From positions 115,424 through 179,423 of the forward strand of contig NZ_PBYA01000004.1 of assembly GCF_002729955.1 (NCBI RefSeq): a DNA stretch of 64,000 bases, in the 5' to 3' direction. Below the pieces are notes generated by a model. It was not told the DNA's origin. It saw nothing but the letters and a program-made list of their open reading frames with translations, and did no database searches. The position numbers and the translations under genes are program-made. Positions 19,389 to 28,898 of this stretch are shown piece by piece; the stretch's first letter is position 1; every line of letters starts with the position of its first letter. This DNA is from Salinisphaera sp. (GTDB lineage Bacteria; Pseudomonadota; Gammaproteobacteria; Nevskiales; Salinisphaeraceae).

Positions 19389-20207
19389 TTAACCCAGAAG
19401 GAGTTTCAGCCCGAGCATGAGCAGGATGCCGATCGCGACCGGCAGCCAGATATGCCAGCCCGGCGTGTCGGGGCTAGCGGAGGCCGGACCCTCGAGGGCG
19501 ACGCATTCCAGACCCACATGCAGAAACACCCCGGCGGCAAGGCCTTGAGCGACTGCCCCCACCCCGACCGACGGTGGCAGCACGCCGGTGGTCATGGCCG
19601 CGAGCACGGCGACGATCCCCACCGCACAGGCAGGCAGCAGGATGCCAGCCAGCGCGCCGTCGTTGGCGCGCAGACGCCTTGCCACCGCATAGCCTGCCGG
19701 GAACTTGTGGGCCACGATGACGCTGCCCACCCATAACCCCAGGCTCGGCGTCTGCGCATACAGCATGCCGATCACGACACCCGCACCGGCCGAATGCACC
19801 GTCAGCGCCAGTAGGCTGGATTCGCCCAGCGCCCCCGGGCGCCAGGCCTGGAAGCGACAGGCGCGATGCAAGGCCAGACCGAACAGCAGGCCGAACGACA
19901 CGCCCACGCCCGCCAGCCCCGCATCCAGGGACACGGCCTTGGGCAACAGCAAAATACAGGCCGCCGCGATCATAGCCCCGCCGGCCACGCCGTCCAGGGC
20001 CTGCCAGAACGCACTCGTGCCCTGCGTGCGATAGCCGAGCACGCCGCCGGCCAGCATCGCCACGCAGGCAATCAGGGCGATCGAGGCGACCTTTGTATAG
20101 CCCGTATGCACAGTAAAGCCGACCGCGACGATAAACACCGCCGCGATCGTATAGCCAGCACTGCGCCCGGGCCGATCGACCGGCGCGTCAGCCACCGGTT
20201 GCCTCAT
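19389..20207 (-). CDS. ZIP-family metal transporter-like membrane protein
   Basis: 8-TM pattern; LTVHSAGAGVVIGM and VIVAHKFPAGYAVA at ZIP TM4/TM5 positions; next to TonB receptor. Longer start to 20303 possible. Confidence 0.7.
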   Translation of the reverse strand: MRQPVADAPVDRPGRSAGYTIAAVFIVAVGFTVHTGYTKVASIALIACVAMLAGGVLGYRTQGTSAFWQALDGVAGGAMIAAACILLLPKAVSLDAGLAGVGVSFGLLFGLALHRACRFQAWRPGALGESSLLALTVHSAGAGVVIGMLYAQTPSLGLWVGSVIVAHKFPAGYAVARRLRANDGALAGILLPACAVGIVAVLAAMTTGVLPPSVGVGAVAQGLAAGVFLHVGLECVALEGPASASPDTPGWHIWLPVAIGILLMLGLKLLLG

Positions 20208-20303
20208 CGTCTGCCACGGCCGCGAGCGCGCTCGCGCGTTCCGGCCTCCCTCGAAGGATGAGCCCGGCGCATGCCGGGCCGGGTTTCCATAGGCACAACG
20301 CAC

Positions 20304-22484
20304 CTAGAACGGCAGGCGCGCGGTCAGGCGCACGTCGCGGCCCGGCGACAGCGCATAGCCTTTATAGGTATCCAGAAAACCGCGGTAGTCCTCGTCCAGC
20401 AGGTTGTTGATGGCCAGATCGAGGTGCACCGTCTGCCCGCCAAGCTGCGGCGAGAAACCGGCGCCAAGGTCGATCAGGTAGTAGTCGTCGGTGGAGGCGG
20501 TGCCGAACGGCGCATCGTCGAACTGAGCAAAGGGTTCGCCGGGGGCCGCATCCTTGGAGTCGTAGTAGCGCACGGTCACCGACGCCCGCGGATCCTTGAT
20601 CCAGCCGTCGCTGGCGGGGGTGAACTCGGCGCCCAGGCGCACGTTATCGGCCGGCAGCAGCGGCAGCTCGTCGCCGTTGTCCCGACGTTCGCCGTCCACG
20701 GTGGCGGCCGCAGCACTCAGCGTCATCCAGCTGCCGATATCCTTTTCGACGGACAGCTCGGCGCCTGTGAGCTTGGCATCCGCCTGGTTGTAGGCGGCCA
20801 CCGGCAGGCCGTTGATCGTGTCGCCCGTGTTGGCCAGAAAGATGTAATCGTCGATGGCGTTGCGATACACCGTAGCCTTGGCGCGCAACGTATCCGAGGC
20901 CCAGCGCAGCGACAGGTCGGTATTGAGCGAGGTTTCCTCGTCGAGATCGGCATTGCCCTGCTGGAATGCCGCGACCCCGCCGTGCTGGCCGGCGACGTAC
21001 AGCTCGAACAGGCTCGGCGCCCTGAAGCCACGGCCCACGTTGGCGGCCACCGACAGGCGCTCGGTCAGGCTGTAGATACCACCGAGCGAGCCGGTGACGA
21101 CATCATAGGATTGCGTCTTGGCGTCGAGCACGCTCTGCGACGGGCTCGCCGTCTTCGAGGCCTCGCCTTCGACCTCGTGGTGGTCGTAGCGCAGACCGGC
21201 CTGTAACAGCAGATCGCCGACGCCTTTTTCCTCGAAGGCGAAGATGGCGGCGTTTTCGACCGTGCCGCCCGGCGAAAGCTGGGTGGTGCCACGCGAGACC
21301 TGATCCTTGTTCACGTATTCGATACCCACGGTGCCGCCGTCCAGGCCGAGCAGCGGGCCGTGCTGGCCTTCCAGGCGGACCGTGTACTGGTCGAATTCGA
21401 TATCGAGCGCGTTATCGAAACCGGCCGCGCGCGGCGTGCCGGCGGCGTTCGAGCGGCGCCGGTTGTTCTGCCAGACGAGCTTGGGCTTCCAGGTGATGCC
21501 CCCGGCCTGCTTGTGACCGGCCAGCTCGACCTGTTCGTTATCGATGTACTGACCCACGCCTTCTTCACCGGCGGCCGGCGGCAGGTTGCCCGCAGGCGGC
21601 GGCAGTAGAAAATTATGCTCGTCGTTGTAGCGCGAGTAGCGCGCGGTCCATTCGCCGCCGCCGTCATCGCGATAGCCCAGCGCGAAATCGCCGTTGACCT
21701 GGTTGAAGTCGGTATAGCCGAGCTTGCCGGTATAGGCCGGCGCGTCGCGAAACTGCTCGGCCGGCGGCGGCGGGAAATAGGTCGTTTCGTCGGGCGTTTC
21801 GATATTGCCCGCGCTGCGGCGAATGAGCCCGGCCGCATAACCGAAGCGGCCGTTGCCGCCGGTGGCCTTGATGCCCGTATCCCACTGGCCGTTGTTGGTG
21901 GAATAACGGGTCAGCGCCTCCCCTTCGACCGGCGTATCCCAAGCGATTGCGGGCGGCAACAGGTTGATCGCCCCGCCCAGCGCGCTGGAGCCATAGAGCA
22001 CGCTTGAGGCACCACGCACGACTTCCACCCGATCCATCAGGAATGTGTCGGTGGTGGGCATATGGCGCACGCCGTACTGCTGGTGATCGACGCCCACGCC
22101 GTTCGACAGAATCTTGATGCGTTCGCCCGACAGGCCGCGAATCACCGGCTTGCCCACGCTGTTGCCGGTGCTGATCGAATCCACGCCGGCCAGATCCTCG
22201 ACCGCCTCGCCGAGATTGGTCGCGCCCTTGGCTTCGATATCGTCGGATTCCACCACGTCGACATCCGCCGCCTGCGACAACGGACTGCCCGGCAGCGGCG
22301 CGCCGGTCACCGAAATCGGGCCGAGTTCCTGCTGCTCGGCGCCCTGGTCCGGCAAGGCCAGCGTGTCGACATCGCCACCCGCTGCCCAGACCGATGCCGG
22401 CAGGCACAGCAGCGCAAGACACACAGCCGAATGCCGCCACGACCGACCCACCACGACCGGCCCGTATTGATGATCCCCCAACAT
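20304..22484 (-). CDS. znuD: TonB-dependent receptor, putative zinc receptor (ZnuD-like)
   Basis: Signal peptide; plug IEAKGATNLGEAVEDLAGVDSISTGNSVGKPVIRGLSGERIKILSNGVGVDHQQYG; C-terminal LAINNLLDEDYRGFLDTYKGYALSPGRDVRLTARLPF. Confidence 0.8.
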   Translation of the reverse strand: MLGDHQYGPVVVGRSWRHSAVCLALLCLPASVWAAGGDVDTLALPDQGAEQQELGPISVTGAPLPGSPLSQAADVDVVESDDIEAKGATNLGEAVEDLAGVDSISTGNSVGKPVIRGLSGERIKILSNGVGVDHQQYGVRHMPTTDTFLMDRVEVVRGASSVLYGSSALGGAINLLPPAIAWDTPVEGEALTRYSTNNGQWDTGIKATGGNGRFGYAAGLIRRSAGNIETPDETTYFPPPPAEQFRDAPAYTGKLGYTDFNQVNGDFALGYRDDGGGEWTARYSRYNDEHNFLLPPPAGNLPPAAGEEGVGQYIDNEQVELAGHKQAGGITWKPKLVWQNNRRRSNAAGTPRAAGFDNALDIEFDQYTVRLEGQHGPLLGLDGGTVGIEYVNKDQVSRGTTQLSPGGTVENAAIFAFEEKGVGDLLLQAGLRYDHHEVEGEASKTASPSQSVLDAKTQSYDVVTGSLGGIYSLTERLSVAANVGRGFRAPSLFELYVAGQHGGVAAFQQGNADLDEETSLNTDLSLRWASDTLRAKATVYRNAIDDYIFLANTGDTINGLPVAAYNQADAKLTGAELSVEKDIGSWMTLSAAAATVDGERRDNGDELPLLPADNVRLGAEFTPASDGWIKDPRASVTVRYYDSKDAAPGEPFAQFDDAPFGTASTDDYYLIDLGAGFSPQLGGQTVHLDLAINNLLDEDYRGFLDTYKGYALSPGRDVRLTARLPF

Positions 22485-22503
22485 GACTTCCCCAACGCAA
22501 ATA

Positions 22504-22535
22504 TAAAATGAAATAACATTACATTTGTATCACGT
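22504..22535. promoter_or_regulatory. Candidate Zur-like site upstream of TonB receptor
   Basis: Minus strand ATGTAATGTTATTTCATT, sharing ATGTAAYGTTAT with the site at 11561. Confidence 0.4.
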
Positions 22536-22561
22536 GGGTAAAGCCACACCCAAACCGTACT

Positions 22562-23164
22562 TCAGTCCTGTGCGTGAATGAGCCCGGCCCAGAACACCGT
22601 CCAGCTCGAAGTCAGGCGACGCCGATATTCGGCTTCGTCGTAGATGAAGCGCTGGCTGTAAAGGCCGTCCATCAGGCAATAGAAGGCATCGAGAAAAGCG
22701 CGTTCGCCAACGTTTCGCCAGCAGCCCTCGCGCTGGCCCTGCAGATAGAGATCGCGCAAGGCGCTGTCGATACGTCGTTCGTTGGCGGCGTTTATTTCAC
22801 GAATCTGCGCGGCCAGCGGCTCCGGCGGAAACAAAAGACAGCGCTTGTAGAACGCCCCCTGGGACTCGGTGAAGATGAATACGCTCAAATCCTCGACCAG
22901 CGCATGCAGCCGGGTCTTCACATCGGCTTCGGCATGCCGGGCAAGGCTTGCGTCCTGAACCACGAAGAAGGCGGCCTCCACCTGGGCCACGAGGTCGAGA
23001 AACAGCGCCGCCTTGCTGTCGATATGGTTGTAGAGCGAGGGCTTGCGGATCCCCACGCCGTCGGCGATCTGCGCGAGCGTAGTGGCTTCATAGCCCTGGC
23101 GCGCGAACAGCGCGAGGGCAGTCGTTTGGATACGTTCGGCGGTCGATGCGGCAGCGTCATTCAT
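22562..23164 (-). CDS. TetR/AcrR-family regulator
   Basis: IQTTALALFARQGYEATTLAQIADGVGIRKPSLYNHIDSKAALF helix-turn-helix. Confidence 0.93.
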   Translation of the reverse strand: MNDAAASTAERIQTTALALFARQGYEATTLAQIADGVGIRKPSLYNHIDSKAALFLDLVAQVEAAFFVVQDASLARHAEADVKTRLHALVEDLSVFIFTESQGAFYKRCLLFPPEPLAAQIREINAANERRIDSALRDLYLQGQREGCWRNVGERAFLDAFYCLMDGLYSQRFIYDEAEYRRRLTSSWTVFWAGLIHAQD

Positions 23165-23227
23165 CGTGCCCATTCTAGCCTGACCCAACCGATCGACCGG
23201 ACTTGAAATCGCGCCATGCCGGCTTAT

Positions 23228-23243
23228 ACTAACGACCGTTAGT
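23228..23243. promoter_or_regulatory. TetR-type operator in the divergent TetR/SMR intergenic region
   Basis: ACTAACG-AC-CGTTAGT perfect 7-2-7 dyad overlapping a TATACT -10-like box. Confidence 0.7.
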
Positions 23244-23258
23244 TAGCAGGAGTCAGAA

Positions 23259-23591
23259 ATGCGTAGCGTGATGTGGCTGGTACTGGCCGCCGCCGCGGAA
23301 GTCGGCTGGATTTCCGGCCTCAACGCCGCCGACAGCGTCGTCGACTGGGTAGCAACCGGGGGTTGCGTGGTCGCGAGTTTCAGCCTGGCGCTGCTCGCCG
23401 CACGCCGGCTGGCCGCGACCACGGTCTATATCCTGTTCGTCGGCCTGGGTACGGCGGGCACTGCCCTGCTCGACCATTTCGCCTTTGGCATGCATTTCGA
23501 CCCGGCCGCGCTGGCCTGGCTGACGCTGCTGCTGGCGGCGGTCTGCGGGCTCAAGCTCACCGCCACATCGACCGCGAAGGCCACGTCATGA
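23259..23591 (+). CDS. SMR-family efflux subunit 1
   Basis: ~110 aa, 4 TM; MWLVLAAAAEVGWISGLNAA (SMR Glu). Confidence 0.85.
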   Translation: MRSVMWLVLAAAAEVGWISGLNAADSVVDWVATGGCVVASFSLALLAARRLAATTVYILFVGLGTAGTALLDHFAFGMHFDPAALAWLTLLLAAVCGLKLTATSTAKATS

Positions 23592-23902
23592 GCTGGCTGG
23601 CCCTGCTCTGTGCCGGGGCTTTTGAAATCGTGGGCGTGGCCGGTTTCGAACGTCTGACCCGGCGGGTCTATCTCTCTGGTCTGGTGCTGGGCGTGGGCGG
23701 CTTCGGCCTGGGGCTGACCTGTCTGCATTACGCCATGCACAGCATCCCCATGGCCGTGGCCTACGGCGTGTTCACCGGCGTGGGCGCTGTGGGCAGCACC
23801 CTGCTGGGCATCCTGTTCTGGGGCGATTCCGCCCGCCCGGCGCGGCTTGTGTGCGTGCTGGCAATCGTGGTCGCAGTTATCGGGCTCAAGAGCAGTTATT
23901 GA
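23588..23902 (+). CDS. SMR-family efflux subunit 2
   Basis: ~104 aa, 4 TM; AGAFEIVGVAGFERLTR, MAVAYGVFTGVGAVGSTLLGILFWGD; ATGA overlap with previous gene. Confidence 0.88.
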   Translation: MSWLALLCAGAFEIVGVAGFERLTRRVYLSGLVLGVGGFGLGLTCLHYAMHSIPMAVAYGVFTGVGAVGSTLLGILFWGDSARPARLVCVLAIVVAVIGLKSSY

Positions 23903-24011
23903 CTGCCTACGAGACTCGGCGGACGAGGAAGTCCGCAAATGAACGCTAAAAGCGCAAATTAGAGTGAGCGATTCAACCCGCGTCTTTTGCACGCGCCACA
24001 GAAGCCGTGCC

Positions 24012-24060
24012 CTGTTGGCTTACGGCCTGGCGGCCCAAGCCAATCTACGCGGCCTCGGCC
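24012..24060. repeat. Intergenic TTGGCTTACG-type repeat copy
   Basis: ctgttggcttacggcctggcggcccaagccaatctacgcggcctcggcc; similar to 24239 and 48461. Confidence 0.75.
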
Positions 24061-24150
24061 AACGCCCCATAAAGTCCGCCGCTGGGCACCAAGCGATCAA
24101 AGGATGGCTCGCCATTCGACGACGATAAAGAGCACCCGCGAACGAAGAAC

Positions 24151-24184
24151 GTAGGTTGGATTAGCGCAGCGTAATCCAACAGGG
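24151..24184. repeat. Palindromic GTAGGTTGGATTAGCG..CGTAATCCAACA repeat copy
   Basis: gtaggttggattagcgcagcgtaatccaacaggg; near-identical to 48371 and 48532. Confidence 0.85.
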
Positions 24185-24238
24185 AACGCAGCCCGCGGGT
24201 TCGATTCCCACCGCTTTCAACCCGAGGCGGGCGTTCCA

Positions 24239-24285
24239 TGTTGGCTTACGTCCTGGCGGCCCGAGCCAGCCCACGCGGCCCCGAG
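24239..24285. repeat. TTGGCTTACG-type repeat copy abutting the arsM stop codon
   Basis: tgttggcttacgtcctggcggcccgagccagcccacgcggccccgag. Confidence 0.7.
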
Positions 24286-25332
24286 CTAACAGCAGCCACC
24301 GGCCTCGGCTGTCTCAGGCATCTGTTCATCGAAAGGCAGCGCCGTACCACAGCCGGCAAAGATGCCGTAATGGGTGTCGAAATTGCCGATGAACTCGAAA
24401 TGCGCCGCGAAACGGCTCTCGGCGAGCATGCGCCAGGTATTGCCGCATACGGGAAATACCCGGCCCGTTTCGATCCTGTGGTGGCCATCGAGCACAAAGG
24501 CCTGCGGCATGTCGGCAAGCGTGCCCTGATAGATCACGGCCTGACCGTAATCCTCACAGGCCGGCTCCAGGGCATCGATATTGAATAGCCGATAGGTCGC
24601 CGAATAGAAACGAATATTGCCCAGGCGCGCTTCGATGGCCGGGTTGTCGATGCCCAGGCGTCGCGATTCCACCAGGCGCGGGTCGCCAAAGCCCGATGCC
24701 CGGGCGAGATTTTCGAAATCGTTCCAGTAGAGCGCGCCGGCCAGACATTCGCCGTAGAGCACCGGGTCGCGCGCGAGCTCGGCCGGCACGCGGCGGTCGG
24801 CATAGACATCCGAAAAATAGAATTCGCCGCCGGGTTTAAGCAACCGTTTGACGTCGGCCAGCACCTTGGCCTTGTCGGTACTCAGGTTGATCACGCAGTT
24901 CGAGATCACGATATCGAAGCTCGCCGGCGCCAGATCGAGTTCGTCGAGCGCTTCGATATAGCCCTGGAGAAAACGCACGTTGGAACGCTCGAAACCGAAA
25001 GCCTGCCGATGATAATCCTGGTGGCGGCGGGCGATCTCGAGCTGTTCGTCGGTCATGTCGACGCCGACGACTTCGCCTGTTTCGCCGACCAGGGCGGACA
25101 GCAGATAAACGTCGCGCCCGCTGCCACTGCCCAGATCCAGAATGCGCATGCCCTCGAGCGCGGCCGGGGCCACCAGACCGCAGCCGTAGTAGCGGCTGAT
25201 CACCTCGTCGTGGAGCTTGGCCAATACCGGCTTGAGATGCTCAGGCGGGGCCTGATCGCAGCAGGCCGTGGTGGCCAGATCCTGACTGCCGGTGAGCTGG
25301 CGGCCGTAATAGTCCTTGACCTCGTCGCGCAT
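24286..25332 (-). CDS. arsM: Arsenite methyltransferase (ArsM-like SAM methyltransferase)
   Basis: CCDQAPPEHLKP, ILDLGSGSGRDVYLLS, ISNCVINLSTDKAKVLADVKRLLKPGGEFYFSDVYADRR, C-terminal GGCC. Confidence 0.9.
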   Translation of the reverse strand: MRDEVKDYYGRQLTGSQDLATTACCDQAPPEHLKPVLAKLHDEVISRYYGCGLVAPAALEGMRILDLGSGSGRDVYLLSALVGETGEVVGVDMTDEQLEIARRHQDYHRQAFGFERSNVRFLQGYIEALDELDLAPASFDIVISNCVINLSTDKAKVLADVKRLLKPGGEFYFSDVYADRRVPAELARDPVLYGECLAGALYWNDFENLARASGFGDPRLVESRRLGIDNPAIEARLGNIRFYSATYRLFNIDALEPACEDYGQAVIYQGTLADMPQAFVLDGHHRIETGRVFPVCGNTWRMLAESRFAAHFEFIGNFDTHYGIFAGCGTALPFDEQMPETAEAGGCC

Positions 25333-25402
25333 GATCGATCGTATAAGGGGAACGACCGATACAGCTTATACCGCCGCATCGCACGGCCGCCATGGCCGGC
25401 CT

Positions 25403-26959
25403 TCAGGTCGGCAATACGCCTCGACGTACGGACTCGGTCACCGATTCCTTGGGCGGACGCTGGCGGTGCCGGCGTTCGCGTCGCCCGCCAGGCCCGGCGG
25501 TGTCCTCGGCCGGGATACGAAAATAGCCGATCGCCTCGCCGAGCATGTCGGCTTCGCGGTTCAAACGCTCGGCGACGTCGCGCGTGCTCTCGATCGACTG
25601 CGCCGAGGCGGCCATGGCCTGCTGCATGGCCCGAATACCTTCGTCGAGCACGTCGAGGCCGACCTGCTGCTCGCCGCCCGAGGCGCTGATTTCGTGCATG
25701 CGCTGCTGGATCTGTTCGAACACCGCTACCACGGCCTGCATGCGTTCGGCCGCGCACTCGACATCGGCCACCCCGGTTTCGACATGGCCAAGCGAACGCT
25801 CGACACGTTCGCGGATCGAGCGGGCGATATCGCTGCTGCGCTGCGAGAGCTTGCGCACCTCGCCGGCCACGACCGCGAAGCCACGCCCTTGCTCGCCGGC
25901 GCGTGCCGCTTCCACCGACGCATTCAGCGCGAGCAGATTGGTCTGTGCGCTGATCGCATCGATCTCGCCGAGCAGCCGGGCGATATCACGGGCGCTTTCA
26001 TCGACTCGTGCCATCGTATCGTCCAGACGCTGCACGCTCTGTGCACTTTCATCGAGCGCCCCGCCCACGTTCGTGGCCAGATCGTGGCCCTGCTCGGCCT
26101 GCTCGGTGCTATGGCGGGTAGTCGTCGCCAGCTTGCGGCTGTTGGTAGCCATGCGTTCGATATGGACGCCGCTGCGCTCGGTCTGAACCTGAAGCTTTTG
26201 TTGAACCTGCGTGGCATCGCCACTGAGCCGGCGTACCGCATTCGCTGCCTTGCCGGCCGCGGCCAGCCGCTGCGAAAACCGCGACTGCAGACGGGCGACG
26301 GCGGCGACTGCCGGGCGCTGCAGCTCGGCAGCGGTGAATGCCTGGGTGAGCGTGCCGCGTTCGGCCGCTTCGGCGAATACCTGGATCGCGGCATTATCGC
26401 GCACCGCGCGGCCCAGGCTTGCCGCGATATAACCGAGCACGCCGGCATAGACCGCCAGCGCGCCGGCATGCATCGCGAATAGCACGGCCGGCGCCGTGGT
26501 CTGGCCGGGCTGTGCATAAAGCGAAACCAGGCCCTGGGACTGCAGATAGGCGAACACGCCTTGATGCGCGATCGCGATAGCCACACCCGCCACCGGCACA
26601 CGCCAGTCGGCATAGGCCACGAGTGCGGCAAGCAGGATGAACACAGCCAGATGGGCTTCGCCGCGCCCGCCACTCTGTTCGATGAGCAAAGCCGCCAGCA
26701 CGACGAACTGAGCCGCCATCAACAGCGCGCTGGCCAGCGCTCCCGGCGCAAGGAAAGCGACCAGCAGGGCCACCACCGCGCTCGGCACGAGCACGCCAAG
26801 CGCAAGCAGCATGTGTCCCGTGCCCAGCCCCACGCCCAGGCAGAGCAGCATGAACATGAGCGCCATCGTGCCCATGACTGGGTCGATACGCTGTCGGTAG
26901 GCGGTCATGAGAGTGCCCGTCGCGTCTTGCATGCTTGTCCCGTTGCACGCCGCGTACAT
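25403..26959 (-). CDS. Methyl-accepting chemotaxis protein with N-terminal multi-TM sensor
   Basis: Hydrophobic N-terminal half; [47 protein letters not shown]. Confidence 0.92.
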   Translation of the reverse strand: MYAACNGTSMQDATGTLMTAYRQRIDPVMGTMALMFMLLCLGVGLGTGHMLLALGVLVPSAVVALLVAFLAPGALASALLMAAQFVVLAALLIEQSGGRGEAHLAVFILLAALVAYADWRVPVAGVAIAIAHQGVFAYLQSQGLVSLYAQPGQTTAPAVLFAMHAGALAVYAGVLGYIAASLGRAVRDNAAIQVFAEAAERGTLTQAFTAAELQRPAVAAVARLQSRFSQRLAAAGKAANAVRRLSGDATQVQQKLQVQTERSGVHIERMATNSRKLATTTRHSTEQAEQGHDLATNVGGALDESAQSVQRLDDTMARVDESARDIARLLGEIDAISAQTNLLALNASVEAARAGEQGRGFAVVAGEVRKLSQRSSDIARSIRERVERSLGHVETGVADVECAAERMQAVVAVFEQIQQRMHEISASGGEQQVGLDVLDEGIRAMQQAMAASAQSIESTRDVAERLNREADMLGEAIGYFRIPAEDTAGPGGRRERRHRQRPPKESVTESVRRGVLPT

Positions 26960-27072
26960 GCTCTCGCCGGCCCACGGCTTATATCCTGAGAACGGATAGC
27001 GGCCGTGCCAGGCGATTCTTGAATGGCACGATACCCCGCCGATGCTAGAATCGCGGGCCTGGATCGCAACGA

Positions 27073-27336
27073 GTGGCCGTCGTGGACAAGAAACTGCTGG
27101 ATATTCTGGTTTGCCCCGTCTCGGGCGCGGCCGTCACCCTGGCCGATCAGGACACGCTGGCCCGCCTGAACGAACGCGTGAGCGCCGGCCAGGCCCGCTA
27201 TGCGGACGACAGCACGGTGGACGCCCCGCTCGAACAGGCGCTGGTCACCGCCGACCGCCATACCGCCTATCGCGTGGACGACGGCATTCCGGTGATGCTG
27301 CCCGAGCGGGGCATCGATCTATCCAGCCACGCCTAG
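27073..27336 (+). CDS. Trm112/YcaR-like protein
   Basis: [17 protein letters not shown]...[16 protein letters not shown]. Confidence 0.8.
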   Translation: MAVVDKKLLDILVCPVSGAAVTLADQDTLARLNERVSAGQARYADDSTVDAPLEQALVTADRHTAYRVDDGIPVMLPERGIDLSSHA

Positions 27337-27466
27337 CATCCGGGCGTTAGCCAGCGACCACGAAGAGATACCGCGTCACGCTGGCCCGGCCTTTCATCCC
27401 GTGCGTGGACTCGTACGAAACGGTCACAGGTCATAAACTGGGGGCAAATTCCTACTGCCTCGCCGC

Positions 27467-28813
27467 ATGACCGATTACCTGATTGCGAACGCCTGTCTCG
27501 TCAACGAAGGCCAGCGCCGCGAAGCCGATGTGCTCATTCGCAACGGGCGCATCGAAAAGATCGCCGGCCAGATCGACGCCCCGGACGGTGTCGAGGTCGT
27601 CGATGCCCAGGGGCACTATCTGCTGCCCGGCATGATCGACGACCAGGTGCACTTTCGCGAGCCCGGGCTGACCGACAAGGCCGATCTGGCCAGTGAGTCG
27701 GCAGCGGCCGTGGCCGGCGGTATCACCAGTTTCATGGACATGCCCAACGTCAAGCCGCCGACCGTCGACCACGACGCGATGGTGGCCAAGCATGCGCTTG
27801 CCCAGGGGCGCTGCACGGCGAACTACGGTTTTCACTTCGGTGCCACCAACGACAACATCGAAGAAATCAAGAAGCTCGACACCCGCCTGTCGGCCGGCGT
27901 GAAGATCTTCATGGGCGCGTCCACCGGGCGCATGCTGGTCGACGACGACCGTGCGCTGGAACAGATCTTCGAGCATTCGCCGCTGACCATCCTCACCCAC
28001 TGCGAAGACACGCCCATGATCGAGGCGAACGCAGCCCGGGCGCGCGAGCTCTACGGCGAGGATGTACCGATGAGCGAGCATCCGATCATCCGCTCGCGCG
28101 AGGCCTGCTATGCATCCTCCTCCAAGGCCATCGACCTGGCCCGGCGCCACGGCGCACGGCTGCATATCCTGCATATCACCACCGCCGACGAACTGGATCT
28201 GTTCGAAGCCGGGGCGATGGCCAGCAAGCAGATCACCGCCGAGGCCTGTGCCCATCATCTGTTCTTCGAAGACAGCGATTACGCCGCCCGCGGCACGCTG
28301 ATTAAGTGCAATCCGGCCATCAAGACCCATGCCGATCGCATGGCCCTGTTGAAAGCCGTGGCCGACGACCGCATTGATGTATTGGCCACGGATCATGCCC
28401 CGCATCAGCTCTCGGAGAAGGATCAGCCCTATTTTTCGGCACCGGCCGGGCTGCCGCTGGTTCAGCATGCCATGCCCACGCTGCTCGACCATGTCAGCGC
28501 CGGGCATTTCAGCCTGGAACAGCTGGTCGCCAAGAGTGCCCACAACGTGGCGGATCGCTTCGATATCGCCGAGCGGGGGTATATTCGCGAAGGCTACTGG
28601 GCCGATCTGGTCATTGCCGACCCGAGCGGCCAGACGGTGGTCGATCACGAGCCGATCCTGGCCAAATGCGGCTGGTCGCCGTTCGCCGGCCATACGTTCC
28701 AAAGCCGCATCATGAGCACTTTCGTGTCTGGCCAACTGGCCTATCATGAAGGTAAACTTAGCCGAGGCTGTATCGGCCGAGCGCTGACCTACGATCGCGA
28801 TCACACGCGCTAG
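27467..28813 (+). CDS. pyrC: Dihydroorotase
   Basis: MIDDQVHFREPGLTDKADL, GVKIFMGASTG, LTHCEDTPMI, LHILHITTADEL, VLATDHAPHQLSEK. Confidence 0.9.
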   Translation: MTDYLIANACLVNEGQRREADVLIRNGRIEKIAGQIDAPDGVEVVDAQGHYLLPGMIDDQVHFREPGLTDKADLASESAAAVAGGITSFMDMPNVKPPTVDHDAMVAKHALAQGRCTANYGFHFGATNDNIEEIKKLDTRLSAGVKIFMGASTGRMLVDDDRALEQIFEHSPLTILTHCEDTPMIEANAARARELYGEDVPMSEHPIIRSREACYASSSKAIDLARRHGARLHILHITTADELDLFEAGAMASKQITAEACAHHLFFEDSDYAARGTLIKCNPAIKTHADRMALLKAVADDRIDVLATDHAPHQLSEKDQPYFSAPAGLPLVQHAMPTLLDHVSAGHFSLEQLVAKSAHNVADRFDIAERGYIREGYWADLVIADPSGQTVVDHEPILAKCGWSPFAGHTFQSRIMSTFVSGQLAYHEGKLSRGCIGRALTYDRDHTR

Positions 28814-28898
28814 GCAGTGCGACGACCGGGCTGAATCATTCAGCGCCCGGACGGTCCTTACCAACGGACCGTTCTGCGATTCATCGAGGTGCCGACGC

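Noticed and set aside
20262-20279. gcccggc-gcat-gccgggc hairpin between the TonB receptor and ZIP-like gene as a terminator
   Set aside because: Perfect 7-bp stem but no T-run on either strand; also possible that the two genes are co-transcribed
23920-23960. cggacgaggaagtccgcaaatg resembling the RNase P RNA GAGGAAAGTCCGG motif
   Set aside because: Isolated short similarity, missing A and no further P RNA helices in the flanks
24190-24225. gcgggttcgattcccacc resembling a tRNA T-arm
   Set aside because: No matching acceptor, D or anticodon arms; stem does not pair properly; within the repeat-rich gap
27073-27336. Trm112-like protein with CPVS instead of CPxC as a novel zinc-free variant
   Set aside because: Cys-poor extended Trm112/YcaR forms seem common in some proteobacteria; kept only as part of the window-wide zinc-ligand observation
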